Part shown: one piece after another, positions 1 to 7,911 of the stretch
Layout of the letters: every line of letters begins with the position of its first letter
Numbering within the stretch: the first letter of the stretch is position 1
Source: UMGS1783 sp900555065
Lineage (GTDB): Bacteria; Bacillota; Clostridia; Oscillospirales; UMGS1783
Length of the DNA: 64,000 nt
Assembly: GCA_937991645.1 (NCBI GenBank)
Contig: CALKPL010000038.1
Span: 62,001-126,000, forward strand
Direction of reading: 5' to 3'
The notes under the pieces: model-generated
What the model was told of the DNA's origin: nothing
The model's database searches: none
Seen by the model: only the letters and a program-made list of their open reading frames with translations
Translations under genes and position numbers: made by a program

Positions 1-500
1 AGCTGCGCGGCATTCGCGGTAAGGGCGTTGAGTGAAGTGCGCACGCCGGGGAAGATGATGACGCCCAATATTTCAGCGCGTTCATCGATGACTGAAATCG
101 TCGTCGCCGTGCCCATATCAAAGATCAGCAGCGGCGCGGGATAGGCTGCGTACGCAGCGACCGCGTCGGCGACAATGTCGCTGCCGAGCTCGGACGCCTT
201 GTCGATCCGGATGTTCATGCCCGTCTTGATCCCCGGCCCGACGACCAGCGCCTCGGTCTTGAACGCTGTGCGGATAGCGGCGCGCACCGTATCGCTCAAC
301 TGCGGCACGACGCAGGATATAATCGCGCCGGTAACCGGCCGGTCCATGCCGTACAGAGCGAATATGTCCTTCAGATCGATGGCGTATTCGTCCGCGAGCT
401 TGTTCTTGTCCGTACTCATGCGCGCGCTGAATGTGAGCACGTCGTTGTCAAACGCGCCCACAACGATATTCGTGTTCCCAACGTCGATAGCCAGTATCAT
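1..500 (-). CDS. coaX: Type III pantothenate kinase, partial (C-terminus outside window)
   Basis: Catalyses ATP-dependent phosphorylation of pantothenate, the first step of coenzyme A synthesis, in the cytoplasm. Read on the minus strand the protein opens with MILAIDVGNTNIVVGAF, the ASKHA-fold phosphate-binding motif DxGNT of CoaX. It continues with a conserved DMGTATT segment near residue 130, which is the second phosphate motif. A GGGGG Shine-Dalgarno lies 7-8 nt upstream of the ATG at 500. About 166 codons are visible; the family is usually about 255, so the last third is missing. It is divergent from rpmH. Family identification is firm. Confidence 0.93.
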   Translation of the reverse strand, partial: MILAIDVGNTNIVVGAFDNDVLTFSARMSTDKNKLADEYAIDLKDIFALYGMDRPVTGAIISCVVPQLSDTVRAAIRTAFKTEALVVGPGIKTGMNIRIDKASELGSDIVADAVAAYAAYPAPLLIFDMGTATTISVIDERAEILGVIIFPGVRTSLNALTANAAQ

Positions 501-624
501 GTGCATCCCCCGCTTTGTCTTTTATTTTTTATATTGTATATGATACGAACTGAAAAATCAATCCCCTTTGCACAGGCCATCGCCGCGCCGCGCACAGTTT
601 CGCCCTTGCATTTGTAAGAAAGAC

Positions 625-654
625 TTGACAAGCCTCTGTGGGTTTGTATATAAT
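625..654 (+). promoter_or_regulatory. Sigma-70-type promoter of rpmH
   Basis: TTGACA at 625-630 and TATAAT at 649-654, separated by 18 nt, lie about 80 nt upstream of rpmH. The surrounding divergent gap 501-731 holds no ORF, and I see no DnaA-box-like TTATNCACA site, so it does not look like the origin even though rpmH often lies beside oriC. Confidence 0.7.
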
Positions 655-731
655 ATATGAGCGTCTAAAACTCATGGATTATCATATTATTTCATGATAA
701 GTATACTATATCCGTACTGGAGGTGTCACGC

Positions 732-866
732 GTGGTAAGAACCTATCAGCCCAAAAAGCGGCAGAGAAGCAAAGTGCATGGATTCCGGAAAAGAATGCAC
801 ACTTCCTCCGGCAGAGCCGTATTGTCCCGCCGCAGAGCCAGAGGCAGAGTGCGTCTCTCCCACTGA
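732..866 (+). CDS. rpmH: 50S ribosomal protein L34
   Basis: Structural protein of the large ribosomal subunit. The 44-codon frame starts at GTG 732 behind GGAGGTG (719-725) and gives MVRTYQPKKRQRSKVHGF at the N-terminus. It then carries the Arg/Lys-rich tail with RRRARGR typical of L34 (family length 44-47). It is too short for usual ORF cut-offs. It heads the classic rpmH-rnpA-yidD-yidC-jag cluster; rnpA follows after 29 nt. Confidence 0.97.
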   Translation: MVRTYQPKKRQRSKVHGFRKRMHTSSGRAVLSRRRARGRVRLSH

Positions 867-895
867 GAGGCATGCCCGTCCGGTAAGGAGCTCGT

Positions 896-1267
896 ATGCG
901 CAGCTTTGTTTCCTTAAACAAGAACAGAGATTTCATCAGGGCGTATAAAAAGGGCCGCTCGGCCGTTACGCCCTGTATTGCTTTGTATTCGCTGAAAAAC
1001 AGGCGGCAGACGAATCGGATCGGGATTACGGCAAGCAAGCGCATTGGCCGCGCCGTCCAGCGCAACCGGGCCAAACGCGTAATCCGGGAAGCGTTTTTAA
1101 TGCTCAAACCGCAGCTCAGGCCCGGCTACGACCTTGTCATCGTCGCGCGTTCACGGACGCCTTACCGCAAAACGCAGGACGTTTACGCGGATCTAAGACA
1201 GGCCGCGCTGCAGCAGAACCTGCTGCTGGACATGCAGGAGGACGCCGGCGCGCCGTCCCAAGGATGA
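896..1267 (+). CDS. rnpA: Ribonuclease P protein component
   Basis: Binds RNase P RNA and helps it process the 5' end of tRNA precursors. The 123-residue basic protein has the N-terminal SLNKNRDFIRAYKKG segment and the family signature RIGITASKRIGRAVQRNRAKR around residues 41-61. The length is normal for the family. ATG 896 is preceded by AAGGAG. It sits between rpmH and yidD, 7 nt before the latter. Confidence 0.97.
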   Translation: MRSFVSLNKNRDFIRAYKKGRSAVTPCIALYSLKNRRQTNRIGITASKRIGRAVQRNRAKRVIREAFLMLKPQLRPGYDLVIVARSRTPYRKTQDVYADLRQAALQQNLLLDMQEDAGAPSQG

Positions 1268-1274
1268 TATAACA

Positions 1275-1502
1275 ATGAAAAAACTTTTGATAAGGCTGAT
1301 TCGCGCCTATCAGCGCAATATCTCTTCGCGCACTCCGCCCGCCTGCAGATTCATCCCCACCTGTTCGCAATATGCGATTGAAGCGTTGGAGATCCACGGT
1401 GTGGTGAAAGGAAGCCTGCTGGCGACGGCAAGGTTCTTCCGATGCAACCCCTTTTCCAAGGGCGGATATGACCCGGTGCCAAAACTACATCGTTGGAGGT
1501 AA
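1275..1502 (+). CDS. yidD: Membrane protein insertion efficiency factor YidD
   Basis: Small peripheral membrane protein that assists YidC/Sec insertion. The 75 residues contain the DUF37/YidD signature: LIRAYQRNISSRTPPACRF, then PTCSQYAIEAL and the conserved end RFFRCNPFSKGGYDPVP. Its stop codon overlaps the Shine-Dalgarno of yidC, which indicates translational coupling. Length and context are standard. Confidence 0.97.
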   Translation: MKKLLIRLIRAYQRNISSRTPPACRFIPTCSQYAIEALEIHGVVKGSLLATARFFRCNPFSKGGYDPVPKLHRWR

Positions 1503-1504
1503 TA

Positions 1505-2590
1505 ATGGGCGGTATTTTTGATATTATTAATATACCTATCGGGTATTTGATGAAGTATTGCTACCAGTTTACGCAGAGCTACGGTCTGGCGATCATTCTG
1601 GTAGCCGTTATCACAAAATTGCTGATGGCGCCTCTGGCCGTCAAGCAGCAGAAGAGCGCGCTGTCCCAGATGCGTTTTCAGCCCCGCCTGCGCAAGATCC
1701 AGTCGCAGTATGCGAACGACCGTGAAAAAATGCAGCGGGAAATGGCCAAGCTCCAGGCGGAGGGCTACAGTCCGGCCGCCGGATGCAGCAGTCTGCTCAT
1801 ACAGTTCCCGATCCTGATCGGTATTTACAACGTGATCCGCCATCCGCTCAAGTATATTATCGGCCTGAGTACGGATGTGCTCGAATCAATCGCCGGGATT
1901 ATGGGCGTTTCGGCTACTGCCACGGATTTTGAGATCAACGCCATAAACGCAATTTCAAGCAATTACGACAAGTTTGCAAGCGTGCTTGAGGGAACCGATT
2001 TTTTCAATCTGAACGTGCACATGTTCGGACTTGACCTTTCCGCCGTTCCGGAAAAAGTATACAATTTCCTGGGAATCTTACCGATTCCCAGCTTTGCAAG
2101 CTGGCTTGTCATCATCCCCGTCATCTCCGCGGCGACCGCGTTCCTGTCTTCCTGGCTCACCCAGAAGATCGGACCTACGGCGATCACCCAGCAGGGCGTG
2201 CAGCAGACCGCATCCATGAAGGTGATGAACTTTCTCGGCCCCTACATGTCCTATGCCATCGCAATGGTTGTTCCGGCAGGCTTGGGCGTGTACTGGATTG
2301 TCTCCAATATCCTGACGATTTTCCAGACCCTGATTATCAATAAGATTTACAATCCCCAAGAATATATGCGCAAAATGGAAGCGGAAGAGGCTGCGCGCAA
2401 GAAAAAACGCAAGAAATACGCACAGCTGGAGGATTCGATCGACTACAAATCCACGCCCAAGAGCCAAAAACAGCTCAAGGCGCCCGAAAAACCCCAGGCC
2501 ACGAAAAGCAAGCCGGCCGGAAAGGACGCGCCGGAAACGGAGCCGGCCGGGGACAAACCCGATAATACGCCTGACGACAAGGAGGAATGA
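1505..2590 (+). CDS. yidC: Membrane protein insertase YidC (Oxa1/SpoIIIJ type)
   Basis: Inserts and folds proteins in the cytoplasmic membrane. I start it at ATG 1505 because GGAGGT (1495-1500) precedes it at normal spacing; an in-frame TTG at 1493 would overlap that site. The 361-residue protein has the Gram-positive YidC layout: an N-terminal hydrophobic segment, a KQQKSALSQMRFQPRL cytoplasmic region, the QFPILIGIYNVIR helix, three further membrane helices, and a long Lys-rich C-tail that may contact the ribosome. The segment between about residues 118 and 190 is longer than in compact YidC proteins. Confidence 0.96.
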   Translation: MGGIFDIINIPIGYLMKYCYQFTQSYGLAIILVAVITKLLMAPLAVKQQKSALSQMRFQPRLRKIQSQYANDREKMQREMAKLQAEGYSPAAGCSSLLIQFPILIGIYNVIRHPLKYIIGLSTDVLESIAGIMGVSATATDFEINAINAISSNYDKFASVLEGTDFFNLNVHMFGLDLSAVPEKVYNFLGILPIPSFASWLVIIPVISAATAFLSSWLTQKIGPTAITQQGVQQTASMKVMNFLGPYMSYAIAMVVPAGLGVYWIVSNILTIFQTLIINKIYNPQEYMRKMEAEEAARKKKRKKYAQLEDSIDYKSTPKSQKQLKAPEKPQATKSKPAGKDAPETEPAGDKPDNTPDDKEE

Positions 2591-2594
2591 TCCT

Positions 2595-3263
2595 ATGAAA
2601 CAGGAATATATCGCACAGGGCAAGACAATTGACGAAGCCATTGAAGAAGCGGCCGTCCAACTTGGGGTCGACCGGGATGAACTCTCTATTGAAATTCTCG
2701 AAACGCCGTCGAAGGGTTTTTGGGGATTCGGTTCGTCTCCCGCCAAGATCAAGGCATCTTACGGCACGGATGAACTGCCCGCTGAGCAGCAGGCCCGGGA
2801 ATACCTCGAGCGGCTGTGCGAGATCATGGACCTGAAAGACGTAAAGATTCAAATTGATATTTCCGGCAAAAACATGCATATCAATATGACGGGCCCCCAT
2901 CTCGGCGCGTTGATCGGCAAGCGCGGGGAGACTATGTATGCAGTGCAGTACCTGTTGTCCCTGGCCATTAACAAGAGCGACGGGCAGTACATGCACGTGG
3001 AGCTCGATATTGAGAACTACAGGAAAAAGCGCACAGCGGCGCTTGAAAAGCTTGCCCAGCGCATGGCGGATAAGGTGGTTAAAACCAAGCGCAATACGAG
3101 TTTGGAATACATGCAGGCGTACGAGCGCAGGATTATTCATTCCACACTGCAGAGCAACCCGTTTGTAACGACGAAATCTGTCGGCGAAGAGCCGTTCCGC
3201 AAAGTGGTGATTTCCTACCATCCCAAGGGGGACGCCGCGGAAAATAACAATAACAGACGCTGA
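2595..3263 (+). CDS. jag: Jag/KhpB RNA-binding protein (Jag-N, KH, R3H)
   Basis: RNA-binding protein that in other Firmicutes pairs with KhpA and affects cell division and elongation. The 222 residues show the Jag-N domain (about 1-50, with GFWGFGSSPAKI), a KH domain with the GALIGKRGET loop near 104-113, and an R3H domain near 155-210 with YERRIIHSTLQ. It begins 5 nt after yidC, as usual. A strong terminator follows directly, so the cluster ends here rather than continuing into mnmE as in many relatives. Confidence 0.95.
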   Translation: MKQEYIAQGKTIDEAIEEAAVQLGVDRDELSIEILETPSKGFWGFGSSPAKIKASYGTDELPAEQQAREYLERLCEIMDLKDVKIQIDISGKNMHINMTGPHLGALIGKRGETMYAVQYLLSLAINKSDGQYMHVELDIENYRKKRTAALEKLAQRMADKVVKTKRNTSLEYMQAYERRIIHSTLQSNPFVTTKSVGEEPFRKVVISYHPKGDAAENNNNRR

Positions 3264-3271
3264 CAAAACAG

Positions 3272-3306
3272 AAACGGCCCGAAGCGCATGCTTCGGGCCG
3301 TTTTTC
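3272..3306 (+). terminator. Rho-independent terminator after jag
   Basis: AAACGGCCCGAAGC pairs with GCTTCGGGCCGTTT around a short loop and is followed by TTTTT. It closes the rpmH-jag operon. Confidence 0.93.
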
Positions 3307-3746
3307 TTAGCGACGGATGATTGCGTCCTGAAACGGAGTACGGGCACAGGCGCGCGGGCCAAGCCAAGACAGTGTGGACGGACACGCAAAGGCAGGCCAG
3401 AGAACGCGCGTACCGGCTTTATCTCCCTGCTGCGCAGCGCGGAAAAAGCCGGGCCAACGCCGTGTAAAAACGAAAGCGAATGCCCTGTGCGTCTGCGTCG
3501 CGGCCCGCCCCAGTCCTGCGCTGCATTTGCGCCTATGCCGCGCGCACCTGACGCAGGTTCAATTTACCCCTGCCGGCGCAGTGCGAAATGGGCTGGACCA
3601 GGCTTCCGCATAGAGCAACTGCGCGCAAAGGCAGGATCCCATCCGCGGGCGCGGACACAAAGAGCGCGGGCCTGGCGCACCATGCAGAGCGCAAGCGCGC
3701 GGCGGGATCTTCGCCGGACGGCGCCAAAGCCCCTTCAGAACACGCG
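3307..3746. other. GC-rich gap with no supported gene
   Basis: About 440 bases between the convergent ends of jag and the thioredoxin-like gene. Several open frames cross it on both strands but are Arg/Ala/Pro-rich, lack a convincing Shine-Dalgarno and resemble no family I know. The string CCTGCCTTTGCG occurs twice on the minus strand. I see no tRNA, RNase P RNA or SRP RNA hallmark. Confidence 0.5.
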
Positions 3747-4025
3747 TCAGACCGCGGCAGGGTTCATTCCGCAAGCCATGGCGAACACCTGCTCTACAAT
3801 CCGCTTTGAGGCAGCGCCCTCGTGCACTTTTTTCCCGTCCACATAAAAAGTAGGCACATAATAATAGTCGTATTTTTCGGCAAGCTCCGGATTTTCATTC
3901 TCTTCAATTTTCTCCAGTTCCACCTTGCGAAACTGTGGATACTGCGCAAACAGCTCGTCCATCCACCCCTGCGCCGCGCGGCAGTAGGGACAGCCCTCCA
4001 TATAAAACATCGTTACTTTCTTCAT
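3747..4025 (-). CDS. Thioredoxin/glutaredoxin-like protein
   Basis: Small thiol-disulfide protein. The 92-residue product begins MKKVTMFYMEGCPYC, so the CxxC pair is Cys12/Cys15 of a CPYC motif on the usual beta1-alpha1 loop. The cis-Pro signature YVPTFYVDGKKVHEG follows. I chose ATG 4025 because AAAGG lies about 8-9 nt upstream; longer starts would swallow that site. It could be a glutaredoxin or a thioredoxin-family oxidoreductase, and the partner is unknown. It is expressed away from jag, in line with the GRE genes upstream but separated from them by a terminator. Confidence 0.88.
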   Translation of the reverse strand: MKKVTMFYMEGCPYCRAAQGWMDELFAQYPQFRKVELEKIEENENPELAEKYDYYYVPTFYVDGKKVHEGAASKRIVEQVFAMACGMNPAAV

Positions 4026-4173
4026 TTTCCCCATCCTTTCTATTTCCATTTCTATCTTTTGAGAACAAGACAACAATTATACGCCCTTCTTAACCGCCGC
4101 CGGCGTGTTTACCACTGAAATGCCTGAACGTACCCGGAGGCCCGCCTGCAATGCGGATTCCCGCCGCCGGCCA

Positions 4174-4212
4174 AAAAGAACGGGAGGCGCAAAACACGCC
4201 TCCCGTTCTTTT
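4174..4212 (-). terminator. Terminator after the GRE activase gene
   Basis: Stem GAACGGGAGGCG/CGCCTCCCGTTC with a 7-nt loop and T-runs on both sides, so it can work in both directions. It touches the stop codon of the activase gene. Confidence 0.9.
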
Positions 4213-5123
4213 TACTTTCTGTAATAGACGAGCTGTTCTCCCGCCTGCGCGTTCAGCCGCGCGCAAAGCGCATCCATCCTCTCGTTCGTCTGGGGACCGG
4301 ACGCGAACAGCTCGGCCTGCCGGCCGATACTCTCGTATTTGGAGGAGGCAAGGTTGTTGTATTTCAAAAGCTCCACCTTACGCGCGCCTCCTGGCAGGTT
4401 CTTTGCGAACTCGACAGTGCGCCGCAGATTCTCCTCCCCGTCGTTTACGCCCGGGATCAGGGGCACGCGCAGCAGCAGGTCGCGGGACCCGTCCGCCGCC
4501 AGACGGCGGATATTGTCCAGAATACGGCCGTTTTCCACGCCGGTACAGGACTTGTGCACAGCGGAGTCCATGTGCTTGACGTCTGCCAGAAACAGGCAGA
4601 CGTCGGGCGCGACGCGCGCGATGTTTTCATACGGCACGTGCAACGCCGACTCGACTGCAGTGTGAATACCTTCCGCACGGCACATATGCAGTATTTCGGC
4701 AAGGAAGTCCGGAAACAGCAGGCATTCGCCGCCGGAAAAAGTCACGCCGCCGCCGGACTGCGCATAGTAGTGACTGTCCTTTTGGATTTCCCGCATCAGC
4801 CGTTCGAGCGTATACTCCTCCCCGCACAGAGAGAGCGCCTCATTTGGGCAGACCTCGGCGCACCGGCCGCAGAGCAGGCAATTTTCGCGCAAATATACAT
4901 GCGCGCCGTCCCGCACGACATGCCGCTGGGGACAGATCGCAACGCACCGGCCGCAGCCAATGCACCTGCTTTCGTGAAACACCATTTCAGGCGCGAAGGC
5001 CTGGCTCTCCGGGTTGTGGCACCATCGGCAGGACAGGTTACAGCCCTTAAAATATACAACAGTGCGCACGCCCGGTCCGTCGTGCATGGAACCCCGCGCT
5101 ATATTGATCAGCCGCGCGGTCAT
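4212..5123 (-). CDS. Glycyl-radical enzyme activating enzyme (radical SAM)
   Basis: Uses a 4Fe-4S cluster and S-adenosylmethionine to abstract hydrogen from the partner enzyme and create its glycyl radical. The 303 residues carry the radical-SAM CxxxCxxC motif (Cys28, Cys32, Cys35 in GCNLSCRWC). A two-cluster ferredoxin insert follows (CIGCGRCVAICP from residue 54, CLLCGRCAEVCP further on), then the GGGVTFSGGE SAM-binding loop. The insert is typical of activases for dehydratase/lyase-type GREs and is absent from classic PflA. It overlaps the preceding GRE gene by 4 nt (ATGA), so the two form an operon and are almost certainly partners. Confidence 0.93.
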   Translation of the reverse strand: MTARLINIARGSMHDGPGVRTVVYFKGCNLSCRWCHNPESQAFAPEMVFHESRCIGCGRCVAICPQRHVVRDGAHVYLRENCLLCGRCAEVCPNEALSLCGEEYTLERLMREIQKDSHYYAQSGGGVTFSGGECLLFPDFLAEILHMCRAEGIHTAVESALHVPYENIARVAPDVCLFLADVKHMDSAVHKSCTGVENGRILDNIRRLAADGSRDLLLRVPLIPGVNDGEENLRRTVEFAKNLPGGARKVELLKYNNLASSKYESIGRQAELFASGPQTNERMDALCARLNAQAGEQLVYYRK

Positions 5124-7774
5124 ATCGTCTGATGCTTGGTGCGGCCGATGATATGATCCTGCAGCGCCTTGTCAAGAAGATTGAATTTCTGGCTAAAACC
5201 GGATACACGGACAGCCAAATTCTTATACTTATCGGGATGTTTCTGCGCGTCGATCAGCGTCTGCGCGTCAATGGTGTTGAACTGGACATTGCACAGTCCC
5301 TTCTGGGATGCGGAGAGAAGAATATCTACGAACAGGTCGATATTGCTGTCGGTAAACAGCTTGGGATCCACTTCCACAATGGCGGAGGTGGTGCCGGGCG
5401 CCTTTTTAGTAGGCAGTTTGGCCATCGAGTTTAAAAGTGCGGTAAACCCGTTGAAATCCCTGCCCTGCATGGGTGAAATACTGTATGCGATAATCTCCCC
5501 TTTTCGGCGGCCGTCGGGCGTGGCGGCCGTCTCACGGCCGTGATCGACCATCCAAAGGAAGGTAAAGGGCTGGGCATGGAAGCGCAGACCGTATTTCTCC
5601 GTCATCCGGTCCAGGTAATCGCATGAGAAGTCCATAATCTGCGCGGCGACCGCGTCGACTTCATCTATATCGTTGCCGAACTTGGGCGCTTTGTTGATAA
5701 AGTCAAGCCGTACCGCCTCGTCTTCAAAATTGCTTTCCAGGATCCCGATCAGCTCCTGCAGGGTATATAATTTCTTTTCATATACGAACTGACGGACGAC
5801 CATGAGCGAATCCGCCAGGTTCGGAATGCCGCCGAGCATCACCTGGTAATAGTCGTACTTGGCGCCGTGCTCGTTGAAGTCAAGCCCGTTTTCCATGCAG
5901 TCCTCGGTCAGCAGGGACTTGTAGGGCCGGGGTTTGTTGACCATGGCGGCGTTCGTTGTGCGCAGGATGTTGCGGCAGGTAGCGTCCAGAATATGCTCGA
6001 TCTGGCGGTATACGGCGGCTTCCAGCTTCTCATATGTATCCAGCGCGGCCGGCGCGCCCGTTTCCAGGCCCGGAACAAGCTCGGGATGGATCATACTGCG
6101 GCCGTTGCCCAGCGCGTACTCGAGCGCTTTCAGCAGGTTGGTCTCACCTGTGACTGCATGCGGATTGGACTTGCCGGGGATCACCGTCTCCACACAGCCG
6201 ATCTGCGTGTAGTTCCAGGCGTCCTCATAGGGGATGCCCTTGGACATGAGCGCCGGGATCATCACGTCGTCGTTGAAGAAGAACGGAACGCCCTTCTGCA
6301 CATGTCCCACCACTTCGAGCGCACGCTTCAAAAACGCTTTTTCCGTACGCTGCGAGTAGCGGACGGACAGGCAGCGTATGAAGTTGAGCGCTTCGGTCGC
6401 GTCGAGCATCATATACGAAAGCTCGTTGACTGCGCTCTCCCCGTCCGGCCCGCAGCCGCCAACGCAGGACTGCTGCACGTCGTAGTCGCGGTAGAGCTTG
6501 ATCCACAGGCAACAGATCAGCTCAAAGGCCTCCTCTTTCGTGAGCAGACCCTTTTCAATATCCGCGGTGTAATACGGGTACAGGATTTGGTCGAGCCGGC
6601 CGAGGGAGTTTGCGTTGATGCTGTCCTCCCAAGTATTCATGATATGCGCGAACCACAGGCTCTGTACGGCTTCCATGAAGCTGCGGGCGGGCTTTGCCGG
6701 GACCTGGGCGCAGGTCTCGGCGATTTTCTGCAGTTCATGCCTGCGTGTCTCGGTATTTTCCGACTGCTCAAGCAGGTGCCGGGCCTGCGCGGCGTATCGC
6801 GTGCCAAACTCGCAGCCCGCCTGGCAGAGCAGCTTCATCGCGTCGTACAGATCGCGCCGTCCGTTTTGCTTCTCATAGCGCTCCACTTCCCGCAGGATGC
6901 CCTCAAAGCCAAGTTTCAGTACCTTTTCATAGCCGATTACGGAATGGTTTTCCGCAATACAGCGGCCGATGGCCGCCCATTCGCGCTCCATCTGCGCGTC
7001 TTTCTCCGGCATTTCGCCTTCCGGTTCCACCGTGCGGAACCGTGCGGCGCCCGCATCTTTATGCGCAAGGTACCAGTCGATCTGTTCTTCCGTGAACATG
7101 CCCGCGCGGAGGATTTCCCGGTCTTTGTCGTCGTCGCCGCTGAGGAATTCATAACCGCCGTCGCCGAAATTATAGCCGACGATCAGCTCGCCCTCCTGAA
7201 TAATCGCCGGCGCGTTTCGAACCGTGCTCGCGATCCCGCTTGCAACGAGCATCTGGTTGCTGCACTGGTCCTCCGGCAGCTCCAGCATTCCCTTCAGCGT
7301 ATAGTACTGCCACTGACCGCAGATCATGCGGCTGATGGGCTTATCGTCCACCGCGTGGTTTTTCAAAATTTCACATCTGTCTGACAACTGATACATATTC
7401 GCCCTTCTCTCCTCATATCGTTTGCGGTATACCGCCGCGTTTTTTTTGAACTCCATCGGCAGGCAGCCGTACTGCGTCAGAAACGCCTTGTTGAATCCGC
7501 TCTGCGTTTCATAACCGTATTCCATGGCGACCTGCGTCGCTTTCTTGCCGCGCAGCAGCTCGAGCGAGGCGTGCTGCATACGCCGGTCGCGGACGTATTC
7601 GCCGAACGTAACGCCGGCGTATTGCTTGAAACACTCACAGAAATACCATTTGGAATACCCGGAACGCCTGGCGACGTCTTCCAGCGTCAGCTTTTCCCGG
7701 ATATGTTCATTGATATATTTCAACACCTCATGCATGGCTTCACCCATCTCACGCCGATTGCCGCTAAAATACAT
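5120..7774 (-). CDS. AraC-type DNA-binding domain fused to a glycyl radical enzyme
   Basis: One uninterrupted 884-residue frame. Residues about 14-110 are a full AraC/XylS domain with both helix-turn-helices (LTLEDVARRSGYSKWYF and ATQVAMEYGYETQSGFNKAF). From about 127 to the end it is a pyruvate-formate-lyase-like glycyl radical enzyme. The active-site loop reads IGCVET, so the thiyl residue is Cys527 with Glu529, the CxE pattern of eliminases/lyases and not the Cys-Cys of PFL. The radical loop is VRVSGFSQKF, with the radical Gly at residue 859; the usual Tyr after Gly is Phe. The reaction is unknown: dehydratase, decarboxylase and C-N lyase members share this pattern. The activase follows with a 4-nt overlap. 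The start is uncertain (Met1, Met10 or Met14), and an internal start exists at Met127. The fusion is the odd feature. Confidence 0.9.
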   Translation of the reverse strand: MYFSGNRREMGEAMHEVLKYINEHIREKLTLEDVARRSGYSKWYFCECFKQYAGVTFGEYVRDRRMQHASLELLRGKKATQVAMEYGYETQSGFNKAFLTQYGCLPMEFKKNAAVYRKRYEERRANMYQLSDRCEILKNHAVDDKPISRMICGQWQYYTLKGMLELPEDQCSNQMLVASGIASTVRNAPAIIQEGELIVGYNFGDGGYEFLSGDDDKDREILRAGMFTEEQIDWYLAHKDAGAARFRTVEPEGEMPEKDAQMEREWAAIGRCIAENHSVIGYEKVLKLGFEGILREVERYEKQNGRRDLYDAMKLLCQAGCEFGTRYAAQARHLLEQSENTETRRHELQKIAETCAQVPAKPARSFMEAVQSLWFAHIMNTWEDSINANSLGRLDQILYPYYTADIEKGLLTKEEAFELICCLWIKLYRDYDVQQSCVGGCGPDGESAVNELSYMMLDATEALNFIRCLSVRYSQRTEKAFLKRALEVVGHVQKGVPFFFNDDVMIPALMSKGIPYEDAWNYTQIGCVETVIPGKSNPHAVTGETNLLKALEYALGNGRSMIHPELVPGLETGAPAALDTYEKLEAAVYRQIEHILDATCRNILRTTNAAMVNKPRPYKSLLTEDCMENGLDFNEHGAKYDYYQVMLGGIPNLADSLMVVRQFVYEKKLYTLQELIGILESNFEDEAVRLDFINKAPKFGNDIDEVDAVAAQIMDFSCDYLDRMTEKYGLRFHAQPFTFLWMVDHGRETAATPDGRRKGEIIAYSISPMQGRDFNGFTALLNSMAKLPTKKAPGTTSAIVEVDPKLFTDSNIDLFVDILLSASQKGLCNVQFNTIDAQTLIDAQKHPDKYKNLAVRVSGFSQKFNLLDKALQDHIIGRTKHQTI
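7394..7413 (-). promoter_or_regulatory. Possible internal ribosome binding site for the GRE part alone
   Basis: Within the AraC-GRE frame, ATG 7396 (Met127) is preceded by AGAAGGG with a 5-nt gap and by AGGAG 12 nt away. It sits exactly at the linker between the two domains. Translation from here would give a GRE of about 758 residues, close to family length. This suggests an ancestral separate start and possibly two products today. Confidence 0.45.
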
Positions 7775-7857
7775 ATTCAGTATACTGTAAAGCTGCGGAT
7801 ATTTCTACTCCAATCTTGCGAATTTCTCAAATTACCGCAAATTTACAGACTGTAACA

Positions 7858-7893
7858 AAGCATCCGCCCGCCGCAAATGCGGCGGGCGGATGT
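7858..7893 (-). terminator. Hairpin terminator after the PepSY gene
   Basis: Near-perfect stem CATCCGCCCGCCGCA/TGCGGCGGGCGGATG just beyond the PepSY stop codon. The T-tract on the minus strand is weak (GCTTTGTT). Confidence 0.75.
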
Positions 7894-7911
7894 GTGTGCG
7901 GAGCAACAGAC

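Noticed and set aside
501..731. Replication origin
   Set aside because: No DnaA boxes and no dnaA beside rpmH; only a promoter is supported.
5867..7384. 505-codon plus-strand frame
   Set aside because: Antisense shadow of the glycyl radical enzyme; composition is Arg/His/Val-rich and no family fits.
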